Assembly (NCBI GenBank): GCA_013399305.1
Contig: VXAI01000015.1
Location: forward strand, 5,383,979-5,447,978
DNA length: 64,000 nucleotides
Source: Rostratula benghalensis
Taxonomy: Eukaryota; Chordata; Aves; Charadriiformes; Rostratulidae
Direction: 5' to 3'
In this document: piece after piece, positions 52,177-63,977 of the stretch
How positions within the stretch are numbered: the first letter of the stretch is position 1
Layout: each line of letters opens with the position of its first letter
Notes under the pieces: generated by a model
What the model saw: only the letters and a program-made list of their open reading frames with translations
Databases searched by the model: none
Told to the model about the DNA's origin: nothing
Program-made: the position numbers and the translations under genes

Positions 52177-55100
52177 ACACCAGGGGGCTGATTACTGTGA
52201 AATGATCTTAGGTTTCTCCCACTAAGTGGACAGATGGATTGCTACTTTTGCAACTTCTTTTTTGCAGCACTGAATTCAGTTGCTCGCAGCAGTCTCCGGT
52301 CCAGCACTCCCCAGCATCATTTCTCTCCTTGCACTCACCATCTCCCTTCCCCGCCAGAGGCCGGGATGCAGGAGGGTCTCTCCACACAGCACAGGGATAC
52401 ACACGCCTCCCCCCACCCTGAAGACAATGGCTGCACCCAACCACATCAGTGCCACCAGAGCCCCACACCTGGATTTTCATCTTGAGGAAGACAGAGGTAG
52501 ATCTACAGAGAGAGAGAAGCCACCAGTCCTGGCCGGGCCAAAAATGAGATCTCTCCAACATCCCAGTATTGAAGCTGGAATTTAAAGGGTTCTGCAAGGT
52601 GGCAAGGAAACAAAAAGCACGGCTAAAGACAACCCATCTCCGTAACTATTTTTTAAAGGAGAAACTTTACCAAGTGAAAACTGAAACATTTGCTGCCAAC
52701 TTCATCCCTTCTACCCCAGGGAACTCAGTGAGCCCACGTGCAGTATGAAGTGACTCAAGAACAGTCGTGAACATTCTGGGTCTCCAGCCAGCAGTGGTTG
52801 CATTCGTGACCCATCATTCTCCCAGGCAAAACACAGCTGGTCAGGAGAAGAACTTGGAGGAAAGTCCTTGGCATGGAAGGAACAGAACTGCTCGTTCAGA
52901 AGGTGCTTTTTAGGAACCAGTGCTCCAAGCAGACACTGCCCACTGTTGGACATTGTCCCACTGCAGTGCAGGGACTGCAGTCTCTTTAAGATGAGGACAA
53001 GGGACAGAAGGAGGAAATACATAGTTTGATCTGAGAAAGTAAAAAAAAACATGAAAAGCAAACTCCCAGCCCCAGGAATGACTAAGCACAGAGTCAGACA
53101 AGGCAGTGGTGCAGTACCCGTTCCCAGATCCACGCCGGCTCTGAAGGTGTGCCGGACAGAAAAGTCATTTCTGGGTAGAAAAAAAGCCAAACCCAAACCT
53201 AAAACCAAGGACCCAGTTCTTTAGCAAGCCACATGAACCACCTATGAGTGCTGTTTATAAGCGTCCCCATCTGTCCATATCTCCAGCTGATGCACAGATA
53301 GCAATATATGGGTCAATAATGGTTTATCTAAAGATACGTGTCAACCCATCTCTCAGTGGCTCTCAGACAAACCTTTCACAATAGCCACTTACTTTAACCC
53401 TGAATTATCTGCCTCTGCTCATCTTCAGGGAGAAGCAGCACAGCAGAGAAAGAAGCAGGCAATTCCCTGTGATCTGAAAGCTCACTTTCTAAATCAAATC
53501 AATTTTTCTAACGTAATTTGCCTAATCTAAATCACTGACCCATGCATTTTCTCACAATCCTTTGACAAGAGCTGCACCAATTGAAGCAAAGCTAAAACAC
53601 TTCAACCAGTCCAATTCATAGAAGTCTTTAGAGGAATTCTTTCATCGCTGTAATTAATTCTTTAAGTACCACAGTGGGATGCTCTGAATTCAAACCCAGT
53701 CCAAGGAGTAATGATTATACTAATGGGAGAAGCTGTGCAGTAAATAAATGCAAGTGCCCTGCTGAAAGAGATCGTTTTCAATAGGAGACTGCCATTCAGG
53801 GAGATAACTGTGTTTTGGAGGTAATAACTCAGATGATGAAGTCCCACAGATGGGAATCTGATATGGCAGTTCCCGGACCCCACACGCCCAACGGGGCTGA
53901 GCATCTTGATGGATACCCATTAAAGCTGGGGCTGCTCCTGCTCTTGGCCACGGTGGCCATGGTCCCACCCTGGTCACTGCCTTGGGCACAGGTTCACAGG
54001 GCCAGCCGAAACAGCAGCGACAGGGGGTGGATTGTGTCTGTCTGGCTGCAGACCCCCTCCCCACATAACCTTCAGCTGGCACTGAGCATCGGCCAGGCAT
54101 CAGGAGCAGCCCTGGGGAGCTGCAATTCATCAGCAGCTTTTTAAAGCGCGTTTGGCCACAGGCACACAGAAGGGCTGAGGGCTTTTCAGCCATGACCAAA
54201 GTCAACTGCTCCCATCAGACAGGGCTCCACACCTTGCAGGCAAGGCCACTGCATGGGGCATTCAGCCAGGGCACAGGGGAAGCCTGGCTGGTGATACACA
54301 CTTGGGCTTGGCTTTATTGGCACCGCCAGCTACAGAAGGGCTAGTGGGGACCACCAACACAGCAAGCGAGAAGGTGAGTGGACAGAGAGACTAGGGGCAT
54401 TTGGGAAACCATCTAAAAGTTTGCTGGTTGGCATAAGAACCAAAGCAATGACTTCTCTTTGACTTTCTCTTTTTGTTAATTGGCTAAATGCAATAAAGCT
54501 TTCTAATGCATTTAATGTGTTGGGCTGCAATATGCTCAGAGAAAGGGAGGAAGATATTTTAACTCTGGATGAGCAGGATGCTTTGGTAAGACATAGCTGA
54601 AGCTGCACCCAGGAGCTGATAGTTAAGAAAGCCCCACATTCCCCCAAGGCTTACAGCAGACATCAATAATTACATCAGGACCCCAATGGTGTTGCAAATA
54701 AGGAAGGTTTTCTGGTGAAATTAGGTATATTACATGGATGTTTGGGTTTTAAAAGGGCACATCTGAAGAACAGCTCCTCAGTGCAGTACCTGAAAAGATG
54801 TCCCTGATCACCGCAGGCTGCTGGGCTCCTTCACACCAGGAAGGAGAGGTGCCTGTGGGCATCACAGGCTGGGCTCTGCTCTGTAGGACAGAGTCTTTGA
54901 TTTCAGCAATAAACAATGTTAACTGCATCTCTTCATTTCTTGTTAAGACTTTCCATACGAGTTTTAACAGGGTTGGTGCAAATCAAACAAGTGTTAATTC
55001 AGCCCTGCCCTTCCCACCCAAACTGATGGTGCTCAGCCTTGAAATGCCAACACCAGGACAGCCTGGGAGAGCCCTGACACCCATCCAGATGCCTCAGCAG

Positions 55101-55293
55101 CACCAGGGAGGGGGGCTAGAGATGCTGAGCAGCTCACCCACCAAAACAAGCCAGGGCTGAGACACAAGGGAAGGAGATGGCACCCCTGCAGTGCTGAGCA
55201 CACCACGGACACCAGACCGATCACATCACCTCAGCAGCCTCCCTTCCAAGGTGAGCTTCACTCCTCAAAGAGCAGCATTAAAAACAAAAAAAA

Positions 55294-55320
55294 AGAAGAA
55301 GAAGAAGAAAGAAGAAGAAA
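55294..55320 (+). repeat. (GAA)n microsatellite
   Basis: Eight GAA triplets with two extra A, preceded by an A-run. GAA repeats are purine-only and length-variable. Confidence 0.85.
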
Positions 55321-58300
55321 TAATCAAAATAATCAGTCCTCTTCAAAAAAAATTACCCCCTTCAAAAAAAAAATAACTCCAGAGCCCAGTTTCACTCAAC
55401 ACCTCCTCTGCTGTCCTTGCCAGCAGGGCTGTAGGCATGGGAGAGCACAGACCACATCTTCAATGGTGCCCACTCTCTTCTCTAAAGTCCTTTGAGATCT
55501 ACAGATGGAAGAATGATGAATGATTAATATGTGAAAAGAAAATAAATGCCTCGACTGCAGTAAAAGTCATGCTGTCTTCTGTTTTTCTCTAGCTTGTTTC
55601 TCTTCTTTAACAGAGTTGAGCCTTCTTTGCACCAACACTCATGGTAATAACTTTCAGTGGGCCACTCCCAGGCAAAAGAGAGGAAATGAATAACAGAGCT
55701 GCATTTAAAAAAAAAAGAAAGGAACAAAAAAAAAAAAAGAGGATGAAACCTTTGTATATTAATTCTCATAGCTGTCAGAGATGAGGATTTAATAATGTTA
55801 GTAACTAAGCTACTCCATTATTTCCAAACACCTTGGAGGAGAATGTCTTAGTGGGAGATGAATTAGACAGTGTGACTGTAACTGCCTTCTGAGTATCTTC
55901 AGAGCATAATCTATGGCTCATCACCACATGCATTTCAAGTCCTTGCCCTTTATTCTCCGAATAATCTCCAACTGTAAATGAATTCACGCCAAGCTCAGGT
56001 CCTCCTTTTGACCATTTCCCACTTCCTATTTAACCATTTGTCCCAGTTTTGCAGATTTGCCTGGGTTTGGTTTTAGATGGGGGATAAGGATGGAGAGTGG
56101 AGGGTTCGGGTCATCCAATAAATGACAGAACGAAGCAAAGAAGACAAAAATGTAGGCGGAATACGGGAGAGGTCTAATAGGCTGTGAAAGGCTCTGCCAA
56201 AGGAAGCGGCAGAAGTCCTGCTGCCTGCATCACTGAAAACCAGCCACGCTCAGGAACAGACTGTGCCCAACAACCATCGGAGATGGGAAAGGCAGCTTAT
56301 TCGCCAACTTTTCCAGCTCTAATTCCCGTGATCTGGGGATGGCTGAGGCAAGCTGGCCTTCAAGCTTGGCCTGACAGAGCTCTGCTGCTTCCAGAGAGCT
56401 TTTACCATCCTCTCTAGATGCCTCCAGTGCAACATTTTAAAAGCCTGTTTCATTGTGTGGGTCTGCATTGTGTCCTTTAAGCACCCGATAAAGGACAGTC
56501 TGTGTTTATCTGTCTTCTACCCCCAGCTCTCTAAGTGCCTTTCAAAACCACCAGTGACATTTCAGACTGCCACAGCCCGATGGGGTCAGTGACAGAGGCA
56601 CCGAGGGCTGCTGTCTGTTGTCTCTCAGCACACCAGGCACTCACACCAGCTGGGGACCTGTCCCGCACACCCATTCAAAACAGCCCCTTCCAAAAACTCA
56701 TCTCAAACTGGCTCCTTTTTCAACCAAAAATCTGGGTACCAAAGACAGTCATCAGCTACTGACTATCTGTGAAGTTTCTAATTACTGCTCGTTGCATAGA
56801 AACCTGCTCCATCTGCTCAAGGGTTCCCTTTTAGGGTGCACAGACTCTTTTTGGCGTCTTTTTTTGGTGCAAATTTCATCTACCAATTTTTTTTGAGCTG
56901 CAGCACAAATGTTTGCTTCAAGAGCTGCAGCATCCATTAAACAGTCCTCCTTCCCTGTTGTGGCAAAGGTCTTGATGATTAGTAAAAGCTGTGGCTAATT
57001 GACAACTCCTAAACTGAGACATAAAATAGTTGTGTCTGTCACTCCTGCAAACAGCTGGCCTTGGCAGCCCAACTGCTAAATAATGTAAAATGGTTCATTT
57101 TTCTGACTCAGGGAAGATCCTTTATGGATGGAATGAAAGTCTCCAGTGCTACAGAGCCATGCCCTGATCATTCCTGCATCTTAAAAATCTAACATTGCCC
57201 ATAAAATTCATAAGTAACATAAACCCCATTCCTTCCACTACTCTCCCAATCAGAAAAACTGGATTTAAATCACCTGCTGGCAGGTTTATTACAGGGCCCA
57301 CAAGCAGATAAGGTCCTGTGCACCAGCCCTCTGCACTTCACGGGAAATAAATCTCTGCTTCGCCATCTGTTTTTGAAATGTTCCCATACAAGCAAAACAA
57401 AAAAACCCAAAGATATCTGCACCTACAATATAATCTTCTGAAGGATTTTATTTCTTGGATAATGAGGATGACATTTTCCCCCTCTCTAGCAGAAATGCTT
57501 TTCCTCCCCAGGTCAATTCCCCTGGGAGCTCCCTCAGCCACTGACCAAACTCTCCCAACGCTGTGGATTTAGGAGACCCATTACCCCTGTGCAGGAAACA
57601 GGCTGGGGAGAGGGAGAGCTGCTTGGCCAGAGGCACCATCTCCCACACAACCCAAGGGCTGGTCCCAGTGGGAATGCCATCTTGGGAGCCTCCTGAGCCC
57701 CTTGGCCTGGCCAGAGTAAGGATTTTTATCCCCGCTTTTTCCATTTAGCCCCAGTCTGAATTGCACCAGTGGCTTTTTTCCAGCATTTCCATCCTGGGCA
57801 GCTTTGTAATGGTGTCATAAATGTGAGATAGAGCTGCCTAACATGGGTGGTTTTACACCATCTCCTCCCCAGTGACCTTACCTCTGGTCCCTGCAGAGTA
57901 TTTAATGGGAGGGCAGAACAATGCCCTGAGGCAGGAGGACATGGCCATGCCACAGCAGAGCCTCAAGTGCCCTCTCCCCAAAATTCAGCATCTTCATCAC
58001 TACAAGACCATTATTCTGCTGTTGCAGGTGTCTTCCTCCACCACAGAGGAAGCCATGGGGCAGAGCAGCTCTCAAGAACCAGTTGGTGAGATGATCAGAA
58101 CTGGTTTACACACAGTTTTCAATTAATGTACTCAACACACAGCAGCCTCATGGAAACCCCTCTGCTCCTGGATGTCCCTCATCCTCTCAGGGTGCCCCTT
58201 TGCTTCACCCCCTGACTACCACTACCACCAAAAAAATCAGAAAAAAATAGAGTTAAAATCAAATGCTACACTTCATTTTTCTCTCCTTGCCTGAAGTTGT

Positions 58301-58512
58301 GAGAGACAAGATAGGATGTAATCGCCACTTTTAAAATCATCTCCTATGACAGGCAAATTGATCAAGTGGGGAGGCTGGGCTGCTTTTGAACTTGAACAAA
58401 CTGATTTTCCATGAAAGATGGTGTTTACATTGCCTCTCAATAGCCTGCTGAAATATGCATACCTCTTGCCATTTCATCACCAAAATTTGGGAAGAAAGAG
58501 CGTTTCTAAAGG

Positions 58513-58535
58513 AAAAAAAAAAAAAAAAAAAAAAA
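58513..58535 (+). repeat. Poly(A) tract (23 A)
   Basis: An uninterrupted A-run followed by a purine-rich GAGGAAGAAAG stretch. No associated element recognised. Confidence 0.85.
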
Positions 58536-59450
58536 GAGGAAGAAAGTGTGCTCGGATCTGGAACACATCATAAATTCATGAAGCTTTCTGAATGCTGTCA
58601 GAAACAAGCACGTTTATGTAAACAAAGAAAAGCTGAAAGTGTGCTTGCAAGAGAATTTTTGGAGAGTGTGGATAGTGTTAATATTTACATTGCACCTGAG
58701 ACTGAAGTCCATGGTGCAAGGGACTGTGCAAACAGTGAAGTCCTTTCACTTTGAATTTACCCACCGCAGACGCTGCAAGCAGCACTTGTGTTACCTCCCA
58801 TTGCAGCACTCTGCCTCGTGGAGGGGAGTGGAAATACCCAGGGACAGCCAGACACCCAACAATCCCCATCCACCCCTGTAAGTTATCTCAGAAGACTTCT
58901 TTGCTTCTAATTTCTGCCGGCCCATCCTCACGTGGGAACGGCTCCCTCTGAAATGCCAGCTGGGAAACTCCCGACAGCACGAAATCGAAGCATCTTCCAC
59001 CACATACAGAGCACCACATGGTAACTGGCACTCCCCAGCCTCCGTGGCACTTAATGTGAGAGGATTTGACAGCCACAGTTGGAAAAGCATCTCCGGTACC
59101 ACCACGTGCCAGCACATCAGCTGAGCCAGTGACAGGGGTAAGTGCTAATGCTATGCCAACAAATCAAGTCACTGCTTGTCATTAACAAACATTGGTTATA
59201 TTTAGGCAGGGGGAGAAGGGAGAATTCAGTGAATTTAATACATTGAGCTGACAGAATTTATTTCAGTGGGATGTCTCCTCATTCAGAGGGATGTTTATTA
59301 AGGCCAGAAGATCTTAGTTTCTCTTGCTTCCCACGGGAGATTGCCACACCCCCATTCACACCTCCAAAACAGGACAGGTCTGCAGTCACCTGCGTGAGCG
59401 AGACACACCACTCGGTGAAGCCACCTCCCTAACACAGAAAAAAAAAAAAA

Positions 59451-59476
59451 AATCATGCTTCCTAATCATGCTTCCT
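59451..59476 (+). repeat. Perfect 13-bp tandem duplication
   Basis: AATCATGCTTCCT occurs twice in direct succession, next to an A-run. Confidence 0.85.
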
Positions 59477-60506
59477 ATCAGCCTCAACCACTGAGGCTGG
59501 GAAGAGCAGCACCATGAGTTGTCACAACCCAACGCTATGAGTGATGATACCCTTTGCCTCCTCCACCTTTCAGGAAAGGGACCTCCCTGGGACAGCAGCC
59601 AGCACGGGTCTCCTGAGCAGCCTCAAGTCATGTTTCTGAGGAGCTATGGAGAAGGGCAGGAGGAGCCCAACTCTGGATGGGGTCACCAAGGTGGGAGTGT
59701 CCATCCCATAGCACCAATGGCAAAACCCTAAGGAGCCTAAAACTCTGCATAACCCAAACCTCTGCCACGCTCCGTGTTGCACAGACTCTTCTCTCCATGC
59801 TCTTTGAAACAAGGGACTCCTCGCTGCCCAGAGATGCTGTGCACACCAGACATCTGCCTGGGCTCAAAAAGCGACCAAATCCATGACAGCTAACCCCTCA
59901 CAGCAATTAAATAAACCAATGCCATCTCTGGCTCAGGAACACATCCCTGATCCAAAAATCCTGCCGGAGACACAAACTGCGTCCCAGTCTCGGTGACCTC
60001 CTACTCTGACCTCCTACAGCTGCTCCTGGGCTCATACCTTCCCCACCACATTAAGCTGCTTTAAACACAGAGATAATAGGGCTTGGAGTGAGAGTCTTGG
60101 AGCGCCCAGTAATATAATACAGCAAATTAATTGCACTTTATTGATTATTTTTTTTAAATGTGACTATTTTGGCATTCAAACCTCAAGAGACTCTATTGAT
60201 CAGCCAAAGAGTCAGGTGTCAGTGAACAGAGCTTTCTGACCAAGCCTGACAAATTGAAGAAAATAATCAAAAACTGAAACAGTGAGTGATGTTGACTTCC
60301 TGACTTCAAATATACAAAGAAGGCTGCGGCATCAGTGACAAGAGATTTTTGAAGTGAAAAATGCTGCGCCGGGCAAGTCACACCGTTGCCTCCTACATTC
60401 TCCGAGAGCCCAGTGCCGATCACAGCAGCGATGCATAAATCCAGAGCAGCTTCACTGATTTCAGAGGAGCTGCTCTAGATTTATAGTGATGGGAAGTAAA
60501 ATCAGC

Positions 60507-60569
60507 ATATCTGAAATATATGGCTGTAATGGATGCTGGAGCAAGAGGCAGTATAATAATTTCAGATAT
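60507..60569. repeat. 11-bp inverted repeat with a 41-bp spacer
   Basis: ATATCTGAAAT at 60507-60517 has its exact reverse complement ATTTCAGATAT at 60559-60569. It lies in AT-rich sequence and could be paired transcription-factor sites or chance. Confidence 0.5.
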
Positions 60570-60949
60570 CATTCCCCACCCCACTACACCCCAAATCACA
60601 TCAGTTTGGATGGTCAGTGCTCAAAATGTTGGGATTTGCACTAATGTGGGGGAAATAACCTACTTTTCAACCATTTCTATGATCACATTCTGCAGATCTA
60701 TTCTACAGTAGATAATACGGGTCTTTCATTTTTGTTCCTGAAGAGCCTCTGCATAAAAAGTGCCTCCATATTATGTAGAGTGACACAGGGACACATAATA
60801 AAATAAGGGTAATGTCTCTCCACCCACACCTCCCTGGAGCCAGAGTCTAAAAGCAGTTCACAGGTCCTTCCTCACGCACAGATCTCAACAGATCTCTCAA
60901 TGCATTTTACAGGGGCTGAAGCAGTGGGTTTGTTCAATGCACTTTGCAC

Positions 60950-61560
60950 ACCCTGTCCTCCCCCCTGTCCGTCCGTCCCCCGCCGCCAGCGGCCAGCCCC
61001 GCGTTCCCACGCCCGCTCCAAGGTGCCCAGCGCTGCCAGGGCACAACCCAGGGCAGTGAACGGCTGAGATAGCGGCAGGCAGGCAAAGAAAATTTTCAGG
61101 TAACTCATGCGGGTCATTCACAGGGTACCTATTCGTATAACCTCGGAGACAGCTCCGCCACCGCCAGCGAGGAAGGCGGCCAAAACCCCTGCCTAGATGC
61201 CAGCAACAAGCGGGGGCTCGCTGCCAGCACGAGACATCCTCGAGCTCGGCGTGAGCGGCCTTCGGCTGCCAAACGCACACGCACACCCTCTGCTCGCAGC
61301 CGCACGCACGCCAGCAGCCGGGCCGCCAGAGACCCGGGGACAGGAGAGTGATCTCTTAATTGGACCCTCACAAAGCTATTTAGGGGACCCTGCCTGACAG
61401 GCGAACAAATGCCACCCGCTTTGAAGAGGCTGGAGGAACTCAGCCTGGTGCACCTCCGGTCCCCGAAACGCAGCCTGCCCAGAGCCAGCCCTGGCAAGGG
61501 GGAAGGGACCGAAGGCAAATAAATAGAGAAAAATGGCAAGTGCCCAACGCGGCCGTCTGT
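60950..61560. promoter_or_regulatory. Second CpG-rich region, about 2.4 kb inside the putative intron
   Basis: CG dinucleotides are dense at 60970-61050 and 61140-61350, well above the flanks. On the minus strand a frame stays open from 61827 to 61129 (232 codons) without a recognisable domain. An internal start at 61600 would give a basic stretch followed by a hydrophobic segment (WALAIFLYLFAF), but I see no convincing splice donor. The region could be an intronic enhancer, an alternative promoter or part of a broad 5' CpG domain. Confidence 0.45.
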
Positions 61561-61596
61561 GTGAGCTGGGAGCTTTGCAGAGATGGCAGCACCGCG

Positions 61597-61609
61597 GCAT
61601 GACTCATGC
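61597..61609. promoter_or_regulatory. Palindromic AP-1-like site
   Basis: The 13-mer GCATGACTCATGC is a perfect palindrome around its central base and contains the AP-1 core TGACTCA. It lies at the edge of the second CpG-rich region. Function is inferred from motif only. Confidence 0.3.
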
Positions 61610-62194
61610 AGGTGTCTCTCCTGTCTGCAACAACCCAAACCAAGACATGGTTCATTAACCCCTGGAATCCGGAGGAGAAAAGCCACTTGCAGCACAGTGA
61701 GCCACAGGAAGGTCAGCACAGCCCCGGAGGGAGGCATTCCCGGGTGCTGCCGCTGCTCATCCTCTTTGGAAGAGGTTTCCCCAGATCCCAACCCCCCTCT
61801 GCACAGGCAGGCGATGCTGTGGTCCACGCCGGGGGTGGGACAGGGCAGGGGCAGTGCTCTGCTATGAAAGGAAAGGGATGCTACAGCCTTGAGAGGAGAA
61901 AGAGGCGCAGGCTGGGGAGGGATTCGTTATTCACAGCTTGAGCTGAAGGCGCACGGCGAGTTTCTAACGCGCACATTGTGCAGGGAGGCATTCAGAGAGC
62001 AGGGGAGAGGGATGGGTACGGTGGTAGGTTTGCAGCCACAAACTGTTTCAAAGTGGGTTTCCATATGTTTAAGCACTCAGAGCGCTGGAAAAATTACACC
62101 CACAGCCCAATCTCACCATGGTAGCTACCCACACAGGAGGAGACGGGAGGGGGGAGTATCAAAGAAAAGATTATCATTAATGTGTCAAAGCAAT

Positions 62195-62214
62195 AAAAAA
62201 AAAAAAAAAAAAAA
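62195..62214 (+). repeat. Poly(A) tract (20 A)
   Basis: An uninterrupted run of 20 A followed by GAAAAAAG. No recognisable retrotransposed body precedes it. Confidence 0.85.
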
Positions 62215-62388
62215 GAAAAAAGAAACCACCACAGAAAACCTGCTCCTTTACTGTTCTTAACTCTCTCCTCAAATAAAAGGAGAGCCTTAGGAGTGCAGGG
62301 CATTGCACTGGCAACAGAAATCCATCACTCTGCTGGGGCAGAATTGACCCACAGGGAGCTCTGCATCCCGAGCCCCGCTCCCCATGAC

Positions 62389-62460
62389 TTGCACCCCACT
62401 TTCTGTGCCCTGCACCCCAAACCTTGTACCCCACGTTCTGCACCCCGTGCCCCACGTCCT
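62389..62460. repeat. Degenerate 14-bp minisatellite
   Basis: Variants of CTGCACCCCA start at 62389, 62410, 62424 and 62438, spaced 21, 14 and 14 bases, with a looser copy after that. Short GC-rich minisatellites are common near vertebrate CpG islands. Confidence 0.6.
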
Positions 62461-63580
62461 GCTCAACAGGATTTCCAAGTGTCCCCGTGGTTGCGCACAG
62501 CCGGGGGGAAGGAGGGAGCTGGAGGGCAGGGGCAGGCAGTACTTTTTAGGGTGAGCAGAGCAAGGATCCCCTTCTGTCCATCATGTCTGTGCCTCCCCGA
62601 GACTGATGCCTTTTTCCTTGCAAATTGTTCCCACTGTCCCTGAAGGGACCTTTTCTGAAACGTTTCCCTACCACAAAGCATTCCCTGCGCTCTCCCCGGG
62701 AATGACAACTGCTGCTTTTACGTCTCCCATGGATCGTTCCTTTCTCACCGAAAATCCTTGCATTTTGCCATATTCCTAAAATGCCAATGAAGTTTGCCCT
62801 GGCTCTGAGCTACGGCCAAATGTGAGCCCCGTCCCAAGCAGCAAACGAATCGCTGAGCAACTTCAGCACGGATGCACCTTAATTAATTTGCTTTTAACAG
62901 CCCCTATTTATTAACAACAACATCTGCCAGGGAGCTCACACGAGCAAGCGGAGGAAAATGTGCCAGGAGAGAAGTCCTGCAAAGACTTTCCCAGGGGCAG
63001 CACTTTGGCTTGTCAGCCCGGGGGGTGAGCCTTTCCCCGGCAAACACCCACAGCTGGGACCCAAAAGGCTGCTCCTGAGTTCAGCTGGTGGCGGGGGTGG
63101 GAGTAAAATAAAGGAAACGAAGCAGAGATGCTCCGCACCACACTCTCTCACGCCGCAGGCATCCTGCCTGGCAGCTGGGCACAATTAGGAAATCCCACCT
63201 TGGCTCACCTAAGGGCCTGATCCTGCTCCCCGCCAGCCGATGGAAGCCCACCCTGCTTAAAATTACGCGCAGGAAAGGCAGCACAACCACTATTTTACCA
63301 AAGATATTTAAACTCCTGTCGATCTCTTCCCCCGAGGGTTGCCGGGGTGGCAAGGAGCGGCAGGGAGAAGAGGGGGGTCGGGAGCCCCATGGGAAGCCCC
63401 AGCCCCACGATCCTTCCCCGGCCTCAGCCCTCCGGGAAGCCCAAACTTTTTCCGCCCCCCCAAACCCGACAGCGGCCGGAGCCGCGAGGTAACCCCCGCG
63501 CAATGGGGACAGGCGCCCACGACCCGGGAGGGGACCCACACGCAGGGCGGCAGCAGGCTGCCGCGGTGGCGAGAGATAAA

Positions 63581-63627
63581 GTGCGCACACGGGAGGTGGA
63601 CAACTTCGTGCGCGCAAGGGAGGTGGA
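63581..63627 (+). repeat. Two-copy 27-bp tandem duplication in the CpG island
   Basis: Two 20-base units at 63581-63600 and 63608-63627 differ at only two positions. They are separated by 7 bases, giving a 27-bp period. Both carry GTGCGC followed by GGGAGGTGGA, and a partial third GTGCGC follows at 63629. Confidence 0.7.
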
Positions 63628-63890
63628 TGTGCGCCTGTCCCATCCGCAGGCGCGCAGGGCAGCGCAGAGCGCCCGGGGTCGAGGCGGGGGAGGGGGGGGA
63701 TGAGGCCCGCCGCCCTCCGCGGCCACATCGGCGGGAGGGCTGGGAAGGGAGAAAGAGCTGTAAAGTAAAAATGGGAGGCCGTTAATAAAAATAACGCAGC
63801 ACCACCACCCCCCCCCAAAAAAAAAAAGAGTTTACAGAAACAAAACAATAACCCCCCAGGGTGCGGGGGTCTCGCGGCGGCTCTGGGGTT

Positions 63891-63898
63891 ACCTCGGC
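63891..63898 (-). other. Splice donor of the putative first exon
   Basis: Read on the minus strand the junction is CGAG|GTAACC, matching the vertebrate donor consensus at GAG and GTAA. It follows directly on the signal-peptide-like codons and sets intron phase 1. Confidence 0.55.
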
Positions 63899-63977
63899 AC
63901 AGGAGCAGCAGCGGCGCCAGGAGCAGCGCGGGGCCCCGGGCGAGCATCCTCTTTGTTCCATGCCCAGAAGTAGTCAT
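63893..63977 (-). CDS. Putative first coding exon of a secreted or membrane protein (signal peptide)
   Basis: The start codon at 63977-63975 has a favourable context (CACC before ATG, A at -3). It opens 28 codons: a short polar stretch with basic K9-R10, then a leucine-rich core from L18 to L26 (LLLAPLLLL), then C27-R28. This is the layout of a signal peptide. After one base of the next codon comes GAG|GTAACC, a good splice donor, so the exon ends in phase 1 (85 coding bases). A second in-frame ATG at codon 11 also has A at -3 and would leave a shorter, more typical signal peptide, so either start is possible. The frame stays open into the GC-rich intron for about 270 more codons, but that stretch is proline- and arginine-rich and looks non-coding. 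The exon sits in a CpG island, as expected near a promoter. Only 23 bases of upstream sequence are present. I do not recognise the protein family; function is unknown beyond probable entry into the secretory pathway. Confidence 0.6.

Larger units (their letters stand above)
52177..60949. other. Non-coding stretch, no gene recognised
   Basis: Mixed sequence with the GAA microsatellite near 55.3 kb, the poly(A) at 58.5 kb, the 13-bp duplication at 59.45 kb and the inverted repeat at 60.5 kb. AT-rich sequence around 60.1 kb (AGCAAATTAATTGCACTTTA) may be a further regulatory element. No exon recognised. Confidence 0.5.
61561..63289. other. Non-coding stretch between the two CpG-rich regions
   Basis: No recognisable coding sequence. 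It holds a 20-base poly(A) at 62195-62214, a degenerate C-rich minisatellite at 62389-62460 and unremarkable mixed sequence. I read it as part of the first intron of the minus-strand gene. Confidence 0.5.

Noticed and set aside
61129..61827. 232-codon minus-strand open frame
   Set aside because: It lies partly in CpG-rich sequence where stop codons are rare, has no recognised domain and lacks convincing splice sites.
63081..63892. Continuation of the right-end open frame past the donor as a single 298-residue protein
   Set aside because: Beyond the donor the translation is proline/arginine-rich CpG-island sequence, and the consensus donor gives a better explanation.
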